Shown here: one piece after another, positions 51,344 through 60,193 of the stretch
Position numbering within the stretch: the first letter of the stretch is position 1
How the letters are laid out: each line of letters begins with the position of its first letter
Assembly: GCF_900115245.1 (NCBI RefSeq)
Contig: NZ_FOVT01000006.1
Span: 124,001-188,000 of the forward strand
Length of the DNA stretch: 64,000 bases
Origin: Mesorhizobium sp. NFR06
GTDB taxonomy: Bacteria; Pseudomonadota; Alphaproteobacteria; Rhizobiales; Rhizobiaceae
Direction of reading: 5' to 3'
The notes under the pieces: model-generated
Database searches by the model: none
What the model was told of the DNA's origin: nothing
Seen by the model: only the letters and a program-made list of their open reading frames with translations
Made by a program: the position numbers and the translations under genes

Positions 51344-52159
51344 CTACTCGCATTGCCGGCGCGGGCCGCCGTCATAGGGCTGGTAGGTATTGTCCCGCGG
51401 ATCGTAGGAGCGATATCGGCTGAAGCAGGCGTCGATGTGGTCGCTGGAAAACTGACGGCCGCTCCAGGCTTGTTCCTGCTCAGGCGTGATCTCTTCCGGC
51501 GGGCCGCCATAGGTGGTGGCGTAGCCGTCCCGCGTGGGGGCGTAGCCTTCCATCTCGGCCTGGTCGTCGGTCACCTCGTCTTGGTCGGGTATCCCGGCCT
51601 TATCCTCTGCCTGACTGTTTTGGCGCGCATCGGTCGAGGCGGCACCGCCGGGATCGAAATAGGGCGAGATGCAGGGACGCAGCTCGCCGCTGTAGGACCG
51701 GTAGCTGTTTTCTTCCGGGCGGTAGCTGCGATAGCGGTTCGCGCACCAGTCGAGATGGGCGACGGGCAGTTGCTGCTGGGCCTGCTGACCGGGCGTGGCC
51801 GGCTGGGAAGGCTGGGCCGCGTCGGGCTCGGCCGCGGGCTGGCCCGGCTGGGTGGCGGCGGGTTGCGGAGGCGATGGCTCGACGGGCGGCGCCAGCGCCG
51901 CGGTCTGCGCTCCGCTATCGGCCTTGGCCGGCTCGCCTGGCTCGGCGGACGCTGCCTGCCGGGCGGGAATGCGTTGCAGGTTCTGCCGTTGCGGATCGAC
52001 CGGCTGGGCATCCTTCGTCCACAGCTCGGAAACGCCGATCGCCGGCGTTGCCTGGCGCACCGGCTTGGCGGCCAGCAGCCAGGTGGCGAAGGCGAGCCCG
52101 CTGGCGAACACGGCGAGCGTCAGCACGAAGCCGCCGACAATTCCCAACAAAGCCTTCAC
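51344..52159 (-). CDS. BA14K-type protein with two repeat domains
   Basis: A 271-residue membrane-anchored protein. One N-terminal helix (ALLGIVGGFVLTLAVFASGL) is followed by about 100 residues rich in Pro, Gln and Ala (PPVEPSPPQPAATQ) and then two copies of a BA14K-like module: HLDWCANRYRSYRPEENSYR and HIDACFSRYRSYDPRDNTYQ. In Brucella a relative, the 14-kDa protein, has lectin-like and immunoreactive behaviour. Each module has a pair of cysteines that may bond. The double module with a Pro/Gln stalk suggests an envelope-spanning adaptor (inference). Confidence 0.85.
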   Translation of the reverse strand: MKALLGIVGGFVLTLAVFASGLAFATWLLAAKPVRQATPAIGVSELWTKDAQPVDPQRQNLQRIPARQAASAEPGEPAKADSGAQTAALAPPVEPSPPQPAATQPGQPAAEPDAAQPSQPATPGQQAQQQLPVAHLDWCANRYRSYRPEENSYRSYSGELRPCISPYFDPGGAASTDARQNSQAEDKAGIPDQDEVTDDQAEMEGYAPTRDGYATTYGGPPEEITPEQEQAWSGRQFSSDHIDACFSRYRSYDPRDNTYQPYDGGPRRQCE

Positions 52160-52243
52160 GCGGCGCTCCTTCAGCCCCCGCTCATAGAATGCGGGGCGCG
52201 GGTTGGAGTTCCTTGCGCCTGTTCGAGGGGGCGAAAAAAGCGG

Positions 52244-53347
52244 CTACCTCACCACCTCGCGATAGTCCCTCACCTTCCCGTCCTGGCCGCGGATGCGCCA
52301 CGTCCCGTCCTCGCATCCCTCGACGTGGCTCGCCGCCAGCGGCACCTTGCCGCCGCCGTCGGGCAGGTCGATGACATAGGTCGGGTTGCAGATGCCGGAG
52401 AGGCGCCGGCGCAGCTCCGCGACCAGCGCCTGACCCTCGGCAATCGTGGTGCGGCGGTGCGCCATGCCGCGCGCGAGATCGCCATGGTGGAGGTAATAGG
52501 GTTTTACGCCGAGACGATAGATCAGCTCGCGGCAGAGCTCCTCCAGCACCTCGACATGGTCGTTGACGCCCTTCAGGAGAACACTCTGGTTGAGCAGCAC
52601 GAAACCCGCCTGACGCATCGCGCGGCAGGCCGCTTCGGCCGCGTCCGTGATCTCACGCGGATGGTTGAAATGGGTCACCACGCTCACCATCAGCCGGCCC
52701 TGCAACGCCGCGACCATACCGGGCGTGACGCGCGAGGGCAGCGCCACAGGCACGCGCGTGTGGATGCGCAACAGCCGCAGATGCGGGATCGCCTCCAGCC
52801 GGGCGCGGATTTCTTGCAGCGCCTTGTCCGGCAGCGACAGCGGATCGCCGCCGGTCAGGATCACCTCGCGGATTTCCGGGTGGTCGGCGATATAGGCCAG
52901 CGCCGGCTCCAGCGCCTCGCGCGTGTAGCCGCGTCCGATCGAGGTCAGCGACTCCTTTCGGAAGCAGAAGCGGCAATAGACCGCGCATTGATAGGTCGGG
53001 AACAGAAGCACGCGGTCGGCATGACGGTGCGTCAGCCGCGGCACCGGGCTGAAGGCGTGGTCGCCGATCGGGTCGTCGAGCTCGCCTTCGGCGGCGACGA
53101 GCTCTTGCGGCGACGGGATCACTTGGGCGCGGATCGGATCGTCGGGGTCGTTCCAGTCGATCAGGTCGAGATAAGGCTTTGGAACGCGCACCTTGTGGGC
53201 GGCGGCGGCCTCCTGCGCGGCGGCGCGCTCGGCGGGCGAAAGCGGCAGCGCGGCGAGGTCGCGGACATGGCGAAGGCCGGCGCGGATTTCGTCCTGCCAG
53301 GCGGCGTCGGGCGCGGCGGCTTGCTCGAGATTGGCGTCTGAGGTCAT
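52244..53347 (-). CDS. Lysine-2,3-aminomutase-like radical SAM enzyme
   Basis: A 367-residue radical SAM/PLP enzyme of the KamA/EpmB group. The iron-sulfur motif CxxxCxxC is in QCAVYCRFCFRKE; EVILTGGDPLSLPDKALQE and RIHTRVPVALPSRVTPGMV are typical. PYYLHHGDLARGMAHRR holds a substrate-binding part and HHGD; a lysine for PLP is expected in the C-terminal part (GGGKVPLAASH). EpmB makes beta-lysine for EF-P modification; KamA makes it for catabolism. Neither efp nor epmA is in view. ATG at 53347. Confidence 0.88.
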   Translation of the reverse strand: MTSDANLEQAAAPDAAWQDEIRAGLRHVRDLAALPLSPAERAAAQEAAAAHKVRVPKPYLDLIDWNDPDDPIRAQVIPSPQELVAAEGELDDPIGDHAFSPVPRLTHRHADRVLLFPTYQCAVYCRFCFRKESLTSIGRGYTREALEPALAYIADHPEIREVILTGGDPLSLPDKALQEIRARLEAIPHLRLLRIHTRVPVALPSRVTPGMVAALQGRLMVSVVTHFNHPREITDAAEAACRAMRQAGFVLLNQSVLLKGVNDHVEVLEELCRELIYRLGVKPYYLHHGDLARGMAHRRTTIAEGQALVAELRRRLSGICNPTYVIDLPDGGGKVPLAASHVEGCEDGTWRIRGQDGKVRDYREVVR

Positions 53348-53520
53348 TGGAGGTCTCGGGGCGGTTTGCGGGGGTATCGGCCGGATGGCGGGCGGGGTCA
53401 ACCGCCGCCGTTGCCGCGGGCGGGTAAACGCGCCGCCTCGCAACCAGCCCTCTGCCATTCGGATAGTTGTTTTGGCGAAACGCTATTAATCTGCGCTATC
53501 CGGGGTTTGGGGCGACACGA

Positions 53521-54455
53521 ATGGATTTCAGCGCGGGCCATGGCTACCTCCTGATCGGCGGGCTGATCCTGGTTGGCGCGGGACTGCTGATACTCTCGCT
53601 GTTCGTCAACCTGCGCGTGGCCCACAGCGTGCGCGACGACGTGCGCCACCGCGAAAAGCTGCTGGAATATTACCGCAACATCTTTTCGCAGCTTGGCGTG
53701 ATCCTGATCGCATCGGCGTCTCGCTGTTCATCTTCTTCTTCCAGCAGAACTATCAGGACCAGCGCAAACGCGAGACCGAGCTGCAGCAGGTGCTCGCCAA
53801 GCTTGCAGGTCGCATCGCGCGCGGCGCGCCCGTTGTCGCATCGCTCGGCGAATTCGACGACGTGCTGGACGAAGGCGGCGCCTATGTCAGTCCGGACCTT
53901 GGCGGGAAGAACGCAGCGGTGAGCGCGCAGGGAGCCGAGCTCGGCAAGCAGGTCGCGAAAATCCTCCTGGTCGAACGCGATATCGATCTGCGCGACTTCG
54001 ATATCCTGAACCTGTCGCGCGATTTCGAAACGACGTTCGTCGTCAACGAGCTCGACCCCAAGCTGTGGTTCAACATCGTGCGCGACGAGAGCGAGATCAA
54101 ATACGCCACCACACAGCTCGTCCTCGACTACAAGGACCTGCAGGACGCGATTGGCGGCGAGCCCGTGGAGACCGCGGTAGCCAGTCCGGAAAAGGAGCGC
54201 AAGATCAAACAGGAGGTGCTCGACATCTTCTATGATGCCGATCTCCTTCGACTGCGCGGCCGGCAATTTCTCGGCCGCGCGTGCTGGCTGTTCAGCCAGG
54301 GACGCGGCTTCGTCAAACTCGCGCCGGTCGAGGCGATCGAGGCCGACGCCAGGTCGCACCAGGAATGGATCGACCGAGCAAAACCGGTGCTTGCGCAGTC
54401 GAAGTCGGGCAGCGTCGACTGCTTCACGCTGCTCCAGCATGGCCAGGCGTCGTGA
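53521..54455 (+). pseudogene. Membrane protein gene with a one-base frameshift
   Basis: The gene starts MDFSAGHGYLLIGGLILVGA and runs to SQLGVILI near 53710, after which the right frame resumes one base off as IGVSLFIFFFQQNYQDQRKR and then ELQQVLAKLAGRIARGAP to 54455. Adding one base near 53710 (ATCGCATC read as ATCGGCATC) gives a 311-residue protein with two membrane segments (about 10-30, 55-75) and a large soluble part. No known family. It is a recent pseudogene or a sequencing error. Confidence 0.82.
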
Positions 54456-54684
54456 TGCCAGAACAAACCTCGCCGCGCGGCGCCACATGGAGGCTCAAGG
54501 GTTGCGCCTGCCTTAAACGAGCAGAAAGACGCACTCCCGCGACTTTCACCGCAATCGACCGCAGCCGTCTTTCCATGCAATCTCTTCCGGCGGCAGCGAG
54601 ATGCGCCACATGGGTGTGGGATCGGATGACTGGGTCTCACGCCCAGCCCCGCCCATGCCATCGACTGACGGCCGACAACTCCGG

Positions 54685-55614
54685 TCACGCGTTTGTCGCC
54701 GCACCCGTCCAGGCTTTCGTCCCGGCCGCCAGTTCCTGCATAGTCCACTCCGCAAAGGCGCTGGCCGGGCGGCTCAGGCTTCGGAAACTGCGCGCGACGA
54801 GCCAATAAGCACCGTCGGACACTTCAATCGCGAAGGGGGGCACGAGGGTACCAAGCCGAAGATCCTCGCTGTCAAACACCATATCGGCGAGAGCGACGCC
54901 GTGGCCGAGCTTGGCGGCTTGTATGGCCTGCGCACCGGAAGGGTAGATCGGGCCCTTCAGCGACGGGAAGTCTGGAAGGCCGGCCGCTTGGAACCACGTT
55001 GCCCAGTACTTCCGGTCGAAATCGTGCAGCAAAATGTAATGGCGCAGGTCCGCCGGCGAGCGAAGCGGCGGGCCGGATGCGAGTAAGCCCGGTGTGAGAA
55101 CGGGTGTTATCAGGCAGTCGAAGAGATGCCGAGCCTCCGTTCGCGGCCACGATCGAGCGGTTGCTGACCAGCGGATCGCTAGCTCTGCCTCGTGGCTGCG
55201 AAACTCTACCAGCCGTATGTCCGTATCGACCGAGACGTCGACGTCAGGATGCTGCTCACGAAAGCGGGCGAGACGCGGAACCAGCCATCCGTTTGCAAAT
55301 GTCGGCTCGACGCTGATCCGAAGCACGGCTCGGGCAGCCTCAGCGAGGATCAGCGAAAGCCTGAGGTCGATCTCGTCGAAACTGGCGGTTAGTTGATCCA
55401 AAAGGAAGCGACCGGTTCCGGTCAGTTCGACCCGCCGAGGTAGCCTCTCGAACAAGGGCTTGCCGATCAGGGCTTCCAGTTCGCGGACCTGACGGCTGAT
55501 CGCCGCCTGCGACACCAACAGTTCCTCGGCGGCGCGGCTGAAGCTCAGCAGGCGACCTGCCGCCTCGAAGCTCCGCAATGCCGTCAACGGCAGCCGGCCA
55601 CGCTTCATAAGCAT
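54685..55614 (-). CDS. LysR-family regulator, GcvA-like
   Basis: A 309-residue regulator. The winged helix is LPLTALRSFEAAGRLLSFSR, AAEELLVSQAAISRQVRELE, with ALIGKPLFERLPRRVELTG next. The effector domain has PTFANGWLVPRLARFREQHP. It most resembles GcvA-type LysR proteins. No target is obvious nearby: the upstream neighbours are small genes. ATG at 55608 is an alternative start. Confidence 0.9.
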   Translation of the reverse strand: MLMKRGRLPLTALRSFEAAGRLLSFSRAAEELLVSQAAISRQVRELEALIGKPLFERLPRRVELTGTGRFLLDQLTASFDEIDLRLSLILAEAARAVLRISVEPTFANGWLVPRLARFREQHPDVDVSVDTDIRLVEFRSHEAELAIRWSATARSWPRTEARHLFDCLITPVLTPGLLASGPPLRSPADLRHYILLHDFDRKYWATWFQAAGLPDFPSLKGPIYPSGAQAIQAAKLGHGVALADMVFDSEDLRLGTLVPPFAIEVSDGAYWLVARSFRSLSRPASAFAEWTMQELAAGTKAWTGAATNA

Positions 55615-55701
55615 AACCCCACGTTATCGGAGCTGGACGGTAAACTCGTTTGAGGCGCGAAGCCAGCCGCAGCTTAATACCTCCAGAAAGGAGGATGAGC
55701 C

Positions 55702-55911
55702 ATGTCGGACTTTGTGGACATCTTCGCAGAAGTACTTCGCGTCGCGACGTTCCAGCCTCGCGAGGCGCGCATGCGCTACCAGCTTCCCCGCTGTGACCAA
55801 AGCGTGCAAGCGCCGGAAGGAGAGAGGCGTCTTCACACTCAAGCGCCAGCACTATCGACATGCGATGAGCTGTTGGAAGTCGAATGCACTGTGGTGAGGA
55901 GGCCACGATGA
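55702..55911 (+). CDS. Small protein, first of an overlapping pair
   Basis: A 69-residue frame, MSDFVDIFAEVLRVATFQPR at the start. AGGAGGATGAGCC lies just before the ATG, a strong ribosome-binding site, and its stop overlaps the ATG of the next gene by four bases (ATGA). These two facts support translation although the sequence itself belongs to no family I know. The C-terminal half has the look of random coding. Confidence 0.5.
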   Translation: MSDFVDIFAEVLRVATFQPREARMRYQLPRCDQSVQAPEGERRLHTQAPALSTCDELLEVECTVVRRPR

Positions 55912-56189
55912 AGACCTTGGCGATCGGAACATCGATATTGGCGATGGTTCTTGTTTGCTCTTCGAGAGCCGAGGAGCAGTGCACGACTTTGCCACGTTAC
56001 GTCTATCACGGGTGTTTCCGAGAAGAACAGCTTTGGTTGTCTGGCGGCAGATCTGCCCCTGAAACCACGGCCGCTATCTTCTTGAGCAACAAGCCGCGGT
56101 ATGTCGGCCTGCGGACGGGTGATAAGGAGAGGGACACGTCTGCGCGCGTCGACGTGCAGGTAGAGCGGACTTCTACGATCGAGGAATAA
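55908..56189 (+). CDS. Small secreted protein
   Basis: A 93-residue exported protein: MKTLAIGTSILAMVLVCSSR with cleavage near SSRA, then EEQCTTLPRYVYHGCFREEQ. Two cysteines (EEQC, HGCF) could form a disulfide. GAGGAGG lies six bases before the ATG, and it overlaps the upstream 69-residue gene by four bases. No family is recognised. Confidence 0.65.
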   Translation: MKTLAIGTSILAMVLVCSSRAEEQCTTLPRYVYHGCFREEQLWLSGGRSAPETTAAIFLSNKPRYVGLRTGDKERDTSARVDVQVERTSTIEE

Positions 56190-56196
56190 TCGAGCC

Positions 56197-56302
56197 TAAA
56201 GCGCGTCGCGCTTGAAACGGAAACACGCGACGCTTTAAAGTCTTTGTTTTTGATGCATGTCGTTGTCCCAGAACGGCTGCGCACTTCTGGGCGACATGCA
56301 TT
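56197..56302 (+). repeat. Dispersed hairpin repeat, copy E
   Basis: Full length: TAAAGCGCGTCGCGCTTGAA, GTCTTTGTTTTTGATGCATG, core CGGCTGCGCACTTCTGGG and CGACATGCATT. It begins 8 bp after the small secreted protein's stop codon. Confidence 0.85.
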
Positions 56303-56342
56303 GGAGACGCATTCTGATCGCGGCGAGGTGAAGGAAGGCAAA

Positions 56343-56480
56343 ATGCGTGTCGGCCGACGAGGCGCGGACGACATCATTTTTGTGCCGATCGGTGCTATAC
56401 TGCGGGCCCGAATGATTAGGCCGACGGGTTGGTGGGAACATGACCAAAGTATCGACACTGCCGACCAGACAGATCTCTAG
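56343..56480 (+). CDS. Possible 45-residue protein (uncertain)
   Basis: MRVGRRGADDIIFVPIGAIL followed by RARMIRPTGWWEHDQ. GAAGGAAGG lies close upstream of the ATG. No family and a short length, so chance is quite possible. Between this and 56797 no other gene is supported. Confidence 0.3.
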   Translation: MRVGRRGADDIIFVPIGAILRARMIRPTGWWEHDQSIDTADQTDL

Positions 56481-56797
56481 GTGACCGGCAACGAGCCCCT
56501 AACGAATGCCGCCCTCAAGTCGGGTGGGCAGTTTGCCCATGCCGGCGGCAGGGCGAAATGCTCCACTTGTCGCATATGGACTGCCCAGAGGCCGCGACCG
56601 CACGCGTCTCCCCGGAAACGGCGTAGTGCGGAAAAAGCCCAACGCCTGGTACGTGCCGCCGGTCGTTCTGGAACTTGCGCCTCCTATCTCCGTAGCACTG
56701 TCGTAATGCTCCAGGAGCTCGGAATCCATGAATGGGCTATCTTGGCGGACCTCAGATACTTCTCGCCTCTGAGCCTTCGAACGCGGATCCGGCTCAC

Positions 56798-57298
56798 GTG
56801 ACCACCTTGTACCTCCTCTGCGGAAAGATTGCCGCGGGAAAATCGACGCTTGCACGTCGCCTGGCGGTGCGCCCGGCGACCTTGCTAATCAGCGAAGATC
56901 ACTGGATGTCGAACCTGTTTTTGGATGAATTGCATACGATCGGCGACTACGCCGATCTTTCTGCGCGCCTTCGCGCGGCAATGGGTCCGCATGTTGTTGA
57001 TATCTTGCGCACAGGCCTTTCTGTTGTTCTCGATTTCCCGGCAAACACCGTCGAATATCGAAACTGGATGCGTTCGTTGGTCGATCAAGCTCGAGTAGCC
57101 CATGAGCTTCATTTCCTTGATGTTCCAGACATGATCTGCAAGCAGCGGCTTCGGGAACGAAATGCGAATGGCAAGCACCCGTTCGAGGTGAGCGAAGCTG
57201 TCTACGACCTCTTCACCAGCTATTTCGTCCCGCCTGGCCCCACCGAGGACTTCAACGTCGTCGTCCATGCAGCCGGAATCCAACAGTCCGAGGTGTAA
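56798..57298 (+). CDS. P-loop kinase (AAA_33 type)
   Basis: A 166-residue ATP-binding protein: VTTLYLLCGKIAAGKSTLAR carries the Walker A motif GKIAAGKST; LISEDHWMSNLF and LDFPANTVEYRNWMRSL fit AAA_33-type small kinases (relatives of zeta toxin, gluconate kinase and phosphotransferases). The substrate is not known. GTG at 56798 puts the Walker motif at the usual place near the N-terminus; ATG at 56732 would add 22 residues with no match. It is a lone gene with no antitoxin-like neighbour. Confidence 0.78.
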   Translation: MTTLYLLCGKIAAGKSTLARRLAVRPATLLISEDHWMSNLFLDELHTIGDYADLSARLRAAMGPHVVDILRTGLSVVLDFPANTVEYRNWMRSLVDQARVAHELHFLDVPDMICKQRLRERNANGKHPFEVSEAVYDLFTSYFVPPGPTEDFNVVVHAAGIQQSEV

Positions 57299-57454
57299 CG
57301 TCAGTTTGTGATTCCAATCCAGACCTCGCAACCTGGCCGTCCGATGGGCGGCCTTGGTCACGAAGCGGTCGTCATCGACCCGCGCCGTGTTTTCAGGCAA
57401 TCTCCCATCAACCAGCGCCATGGGGAGGTGGCGTCCGGCCGAGGGAGGATTGCC

Positions 57455-59131
57455 ATGACCAAAGCGCCTGCGCTGCCGCGCTACGAGGACGCCGTCGAGC
57501 GCTTCCGCATCGAGGACGAGATCGCTCGGCTTCACGGCGATCCCGCCACCGGCATCAACGCCTATGTCGAATGCTGCGGCCGCTATACCGGCCAGAACCG
57601 GCTGGCGCTGCGGGCGATCTCGGCCGCCGGCGAATTGCGCGAATACTCGTTCGACGATCTCGCCGCCATGTCGGGCCGGGTCGGCACGATGCTGAAGGAT
57701 CTCGGCGTGCGGCCCGGCGATGTCGTCGCCGGCATGCTGCCGCGCATCCCGGAGCTGGTGGCGCTGATCCTGGGCGCATGGCGCGTCGGCGCGGTCTACC
57801 AGCCGCTGTTCACCGCTTTCGGCCCGAAGGCGGTCGAGCATCGGCTGGGCTACAGCAAGGCGAAGCTAGTGGTCACCAACTCCGCAAACCGCGGCAAGCT
57901 CGACGAGGTGGAAAACCGCCCGCGCGTCGCCACCGTCCTCGGCGCGGGCGAGACGCTGCCCGCCAGCGACATCGATTTCCGGGCGGCGCTCGCCGCCGCC
58001 TCTCCCGACTGCGAGCCGGTGATGCGCAAAGGCTCGGACCTGTTCATGATGATGTCGACCTCCGGCACCACAGGGCACCCGAAAGGCGTGCCGGTGCCGC
58101 TCAGCGCGCTGCTTGCCTTCGGCGCCTACATGCGCGACGCGATCGGCTTGCGGCCCGACGACATCTTCTGGAACATCGCCGATCCCGGCTGGGCCTACGG
58201 GCTCTACTACGCCATCACCGGGCCGTTGCAGCTCGGTATCGCCACCACCTTCTACGAAGGCGCCTTCAACGCCAAATCGACCTACGACATCATCGAGCGT
58301 CTTGGCGTCACCAGCCTTGCCGGCTCGCCGACGGCCTATCGCCTGCTGATGGCTGAAGGCGCGGAAGCGGCGGCCCGCGTCAAAGGCAGGCTGCGGGTGG
58401 TAAGCAGCGCCGGCGAGCCGCTCAACCCGGAAGTGATCCGCTGGTTCGACGCCAACCTCGCGGCCCCGATCCACGACCATTACGGTCAGACCGAGAACGG
58501 CATGATGGTCAACAACCATCACGGGCTCGCCCATAAAGTACGCGCCGGCTCTGCCGGCTTAGCCATGCCGGGATACCGCATGGTGGTGCTGGACGATGAA
58601 GGCAACGAGCTCGGCCCCAACCAGCCCGGCGTTCTGGCGGTCGATATCGCCAACTCGCCGCTGCGCTGGTTCGACGGCTACCATCAGGCGGAGACGCCGG
58701 CGATCGCGGGCGGCTATTACCGCACCGGCGACACGGTGGAGTATGAGCCGGATGGCTCCGTCTCCTTCATCGGCCGGGCCGACGACGTCATCACCTCGTC
58801 CGGCTACCGCATCGGGCCGTTCGATGTCGAAAGCGCGCTCATCGAGCATCCGGCGGTCAACGAGGCCGCGGTGGTCGGCGTGCCCGATCCGCAGCGCACC
58901 GAGATCGTCAAGGCCTTCGTGGTGCTGGCGCCGGCCTTCAAGGGCAGCGAGGCGCTCGCCGAGGAACTCGCCCAGCATGTGAAGAAGCGGCTGTCGGCGC
59001 ATTCCTATCCGCGCGAGGTCGAGTTCGTCGGCGAACTGCCGAAGACGCCGAGCGGGAAGATCCAGCGGTTCCTGTTGCGCAAGGCCGAGGTGGAGAAGCG
59101 TCAGGCAGATAAAGATTTGCTCCCGCCCTGA
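57455..59131 (+). CDS. AMP-dependent acyl-CoA synthetase (acetyl-CoA-synthetase-like)
   Basis: A 558-residue adenylate-forming enzyme that activates a carboxylic acid to its CoA ester. The P-loop-like motif is MMSTSGTTGHPKGVPVP; DHYGQTENGMMVNNHHG, YYRTGDTVEYEPDGS and GRADDVITSSGYRIGPFDVE follow, and the catalytic lysine is in TPSGKIQR. The domain layout matches medium-chain and acetyl-CoA synthetases. ATG at 57455 follows GAGGGAGGA. It stands alone; the acid it uses is not evident. Confidence 0.9.
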   Translation: MTKAPALPRYEDAVERFRIEDEIARLHGDPATGINAYVECCGRYTGQNRLALRAISAAGELREYSFDDLAAMSGRVGTMLKDLGVRPGDVVAGMLPRIPELVALILGAWRVGAVYQPLFTAFGPKAVEHRLGYSKAKLVVTNSANRGKLDEVENRPRVATVLGAGETLPASDIDFRAALAAASPDCEPVMRKGSDLFMMMSTSGTTGHPKGVPVPLSALLAFGAYMRDAIGLRPDDIFWNIADPGWAYGLYYAITGPLQLGIATTFYEGAFNAKSTYDIIERLGVTSLAGSPTAYRLLMAEGAEAAARVKGRLRVVSSAGEPLNPEVIRWFDANLAAPIHDHYGQTENGMMVNNHHGLAHKVRAGSAGLAMPGYRMVVLDDEGNELGPNQPGVLAVDIANSPLRWFDGYHQAETPAIAGGYYRTGDTVEYEPDGSVSFIGRADDVITSSGYRIGPFDVESALIEHPAVNEAAVVGVPDPQRTEIVKAFVVLAPAFKGSEALAEELAQHVKKRLSAHSYPREVEFVGELPKTPSGKIQRFLLRKAEVEKRQADKDLLPP

Positions 59132-59205
59132 TTTCCGCCACGCAAAAGCCGCCAAGTCCGGCGATGGCTCCCAAGGGCTTTTGATCGCTACATTGGGGTT
59201 GCAGC

Positions 59206-60099
59206 ATGCGGTTGGTCTTAACGCTTCTCTTTGCGCTGGCGGGCAGCGCGGCACTCGCGGCCGCGCCCGAGGACGACTATATCGCGGCGCGCGACAAGGC
59301 GATTGCCGACATCACCGCGCAGGAAGGCGCCAACACGGCGATCGAAACCATCGATGCCCAGAACGAGAAGGCGCTGGCCGACCTGCAGCAGCGGCTCGCC
59401 ACCATTCTCGGCCCGCTCTCGGTCAAGGGTTTTCCCACCACCGGCACGATCAACCTTCAAAGCCTCAACGCCTCCGATATCGGCTTCGGCATGCTGGACG
59501 GATTGAGATACTCCCAGAGCGATGGCGGCCCGAGCATTGTCGCCTCGACGCGCGGGTTGACCGAGCGCTGGCTGAAGTCCAAGTCGGTGGAGACGGATGC
59601 GGATTTCAAATTGCCCGCCGACCTCGGCGCGGCGCTGAAGCTCGATAATTTCTACACCCAGGCCATCGGCAGCGACGCCGCGTTTTCCGGCACGCTCGAC
59701 TTTTCGCTGAACAAGCCCGACGGCGCCGACGCGGTGATCGCCCGGCTCGGCGGCTGGACGCAGGATGTCGGGCCGATCTACGACCAGCACGTCGTCGTCG
59801 TGGTGGTCAAGGGCGATCGCGTGCTGATCGCCGAGGCCCCCACCTCGCCCGCGGTGCCGAAGATCGCGGCCTGCGATTCGATCTGGGCCGCCGCCGAAGC
59901 CGCCGCGCAGAAAGCCCAGCAGGCGGATCAGGGGTCGGATCAGAACGGCCCGCAGGCATCCGATCCCGCCAACGCCGCCTGGGAAAAGGGCGACGCCGAC
60001 TACCGCGCCTGCATGGCCCAACGCCTGCCCGGCGAGCCTTCCTTCGCGGCGCTGCTCAAGCAGGCGCAGGACCTTGCCGACGCCATGGCCGGCAAGTAG
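59206..60099 (+). CDS. Secreted protein of unknown function
   Basis: A 297-residue exported protein. The signal peptide is MRLVLTLLFALAGSAALAAA. The mature part has a helical start (AARDKAIADITAQEGANTAI), a middle beta region (LGPLSVKGFPTTGTINLQSL) and a Gln/Ala/Asp-rich stretch (KAQQADQGSDQNGPQ) before ACMAQRLPGEPSFAALLKQA. Two cysteines are present (AACDS and RACMA). I recognise no family. A lone gene after the synthetase. Confidence 0.72.
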   Translation: MRLVLTLLFALAGSAALAAAPEDDYIAARDKAIADITAQEGANTAIETIDAQNEKALADLQQRLATILGPLSVKGFPTTGTINLQSLNASDIGFGMLDGLRYSQSDGGPSIVASTRGLTERWLKSKSVETDADFKLPADLGAALKLDNFYTQAIGSDAAFSGTLDFSLNKPDGADAVIARLGGWTQDVGPIYDQHVVVVVVKGDRVLIAEAPTSPAVPKIAACDSIWAAAEAAAQKAQQADQGSDQNGPQASDPANAAWEKGDADYRACMAQRLPGEPSFAALLKQAQDLADAMAGK

Positions 60100-60193
60100 G
60101 GCCGGAGCGGTTCAACGCCTGCGCTGAAGTGGATTCAGCGCCTTGGCTTGATCGTTTGCCAGTGCCGCTTCGCGCTTTCGGGCAAAGCGGGTA

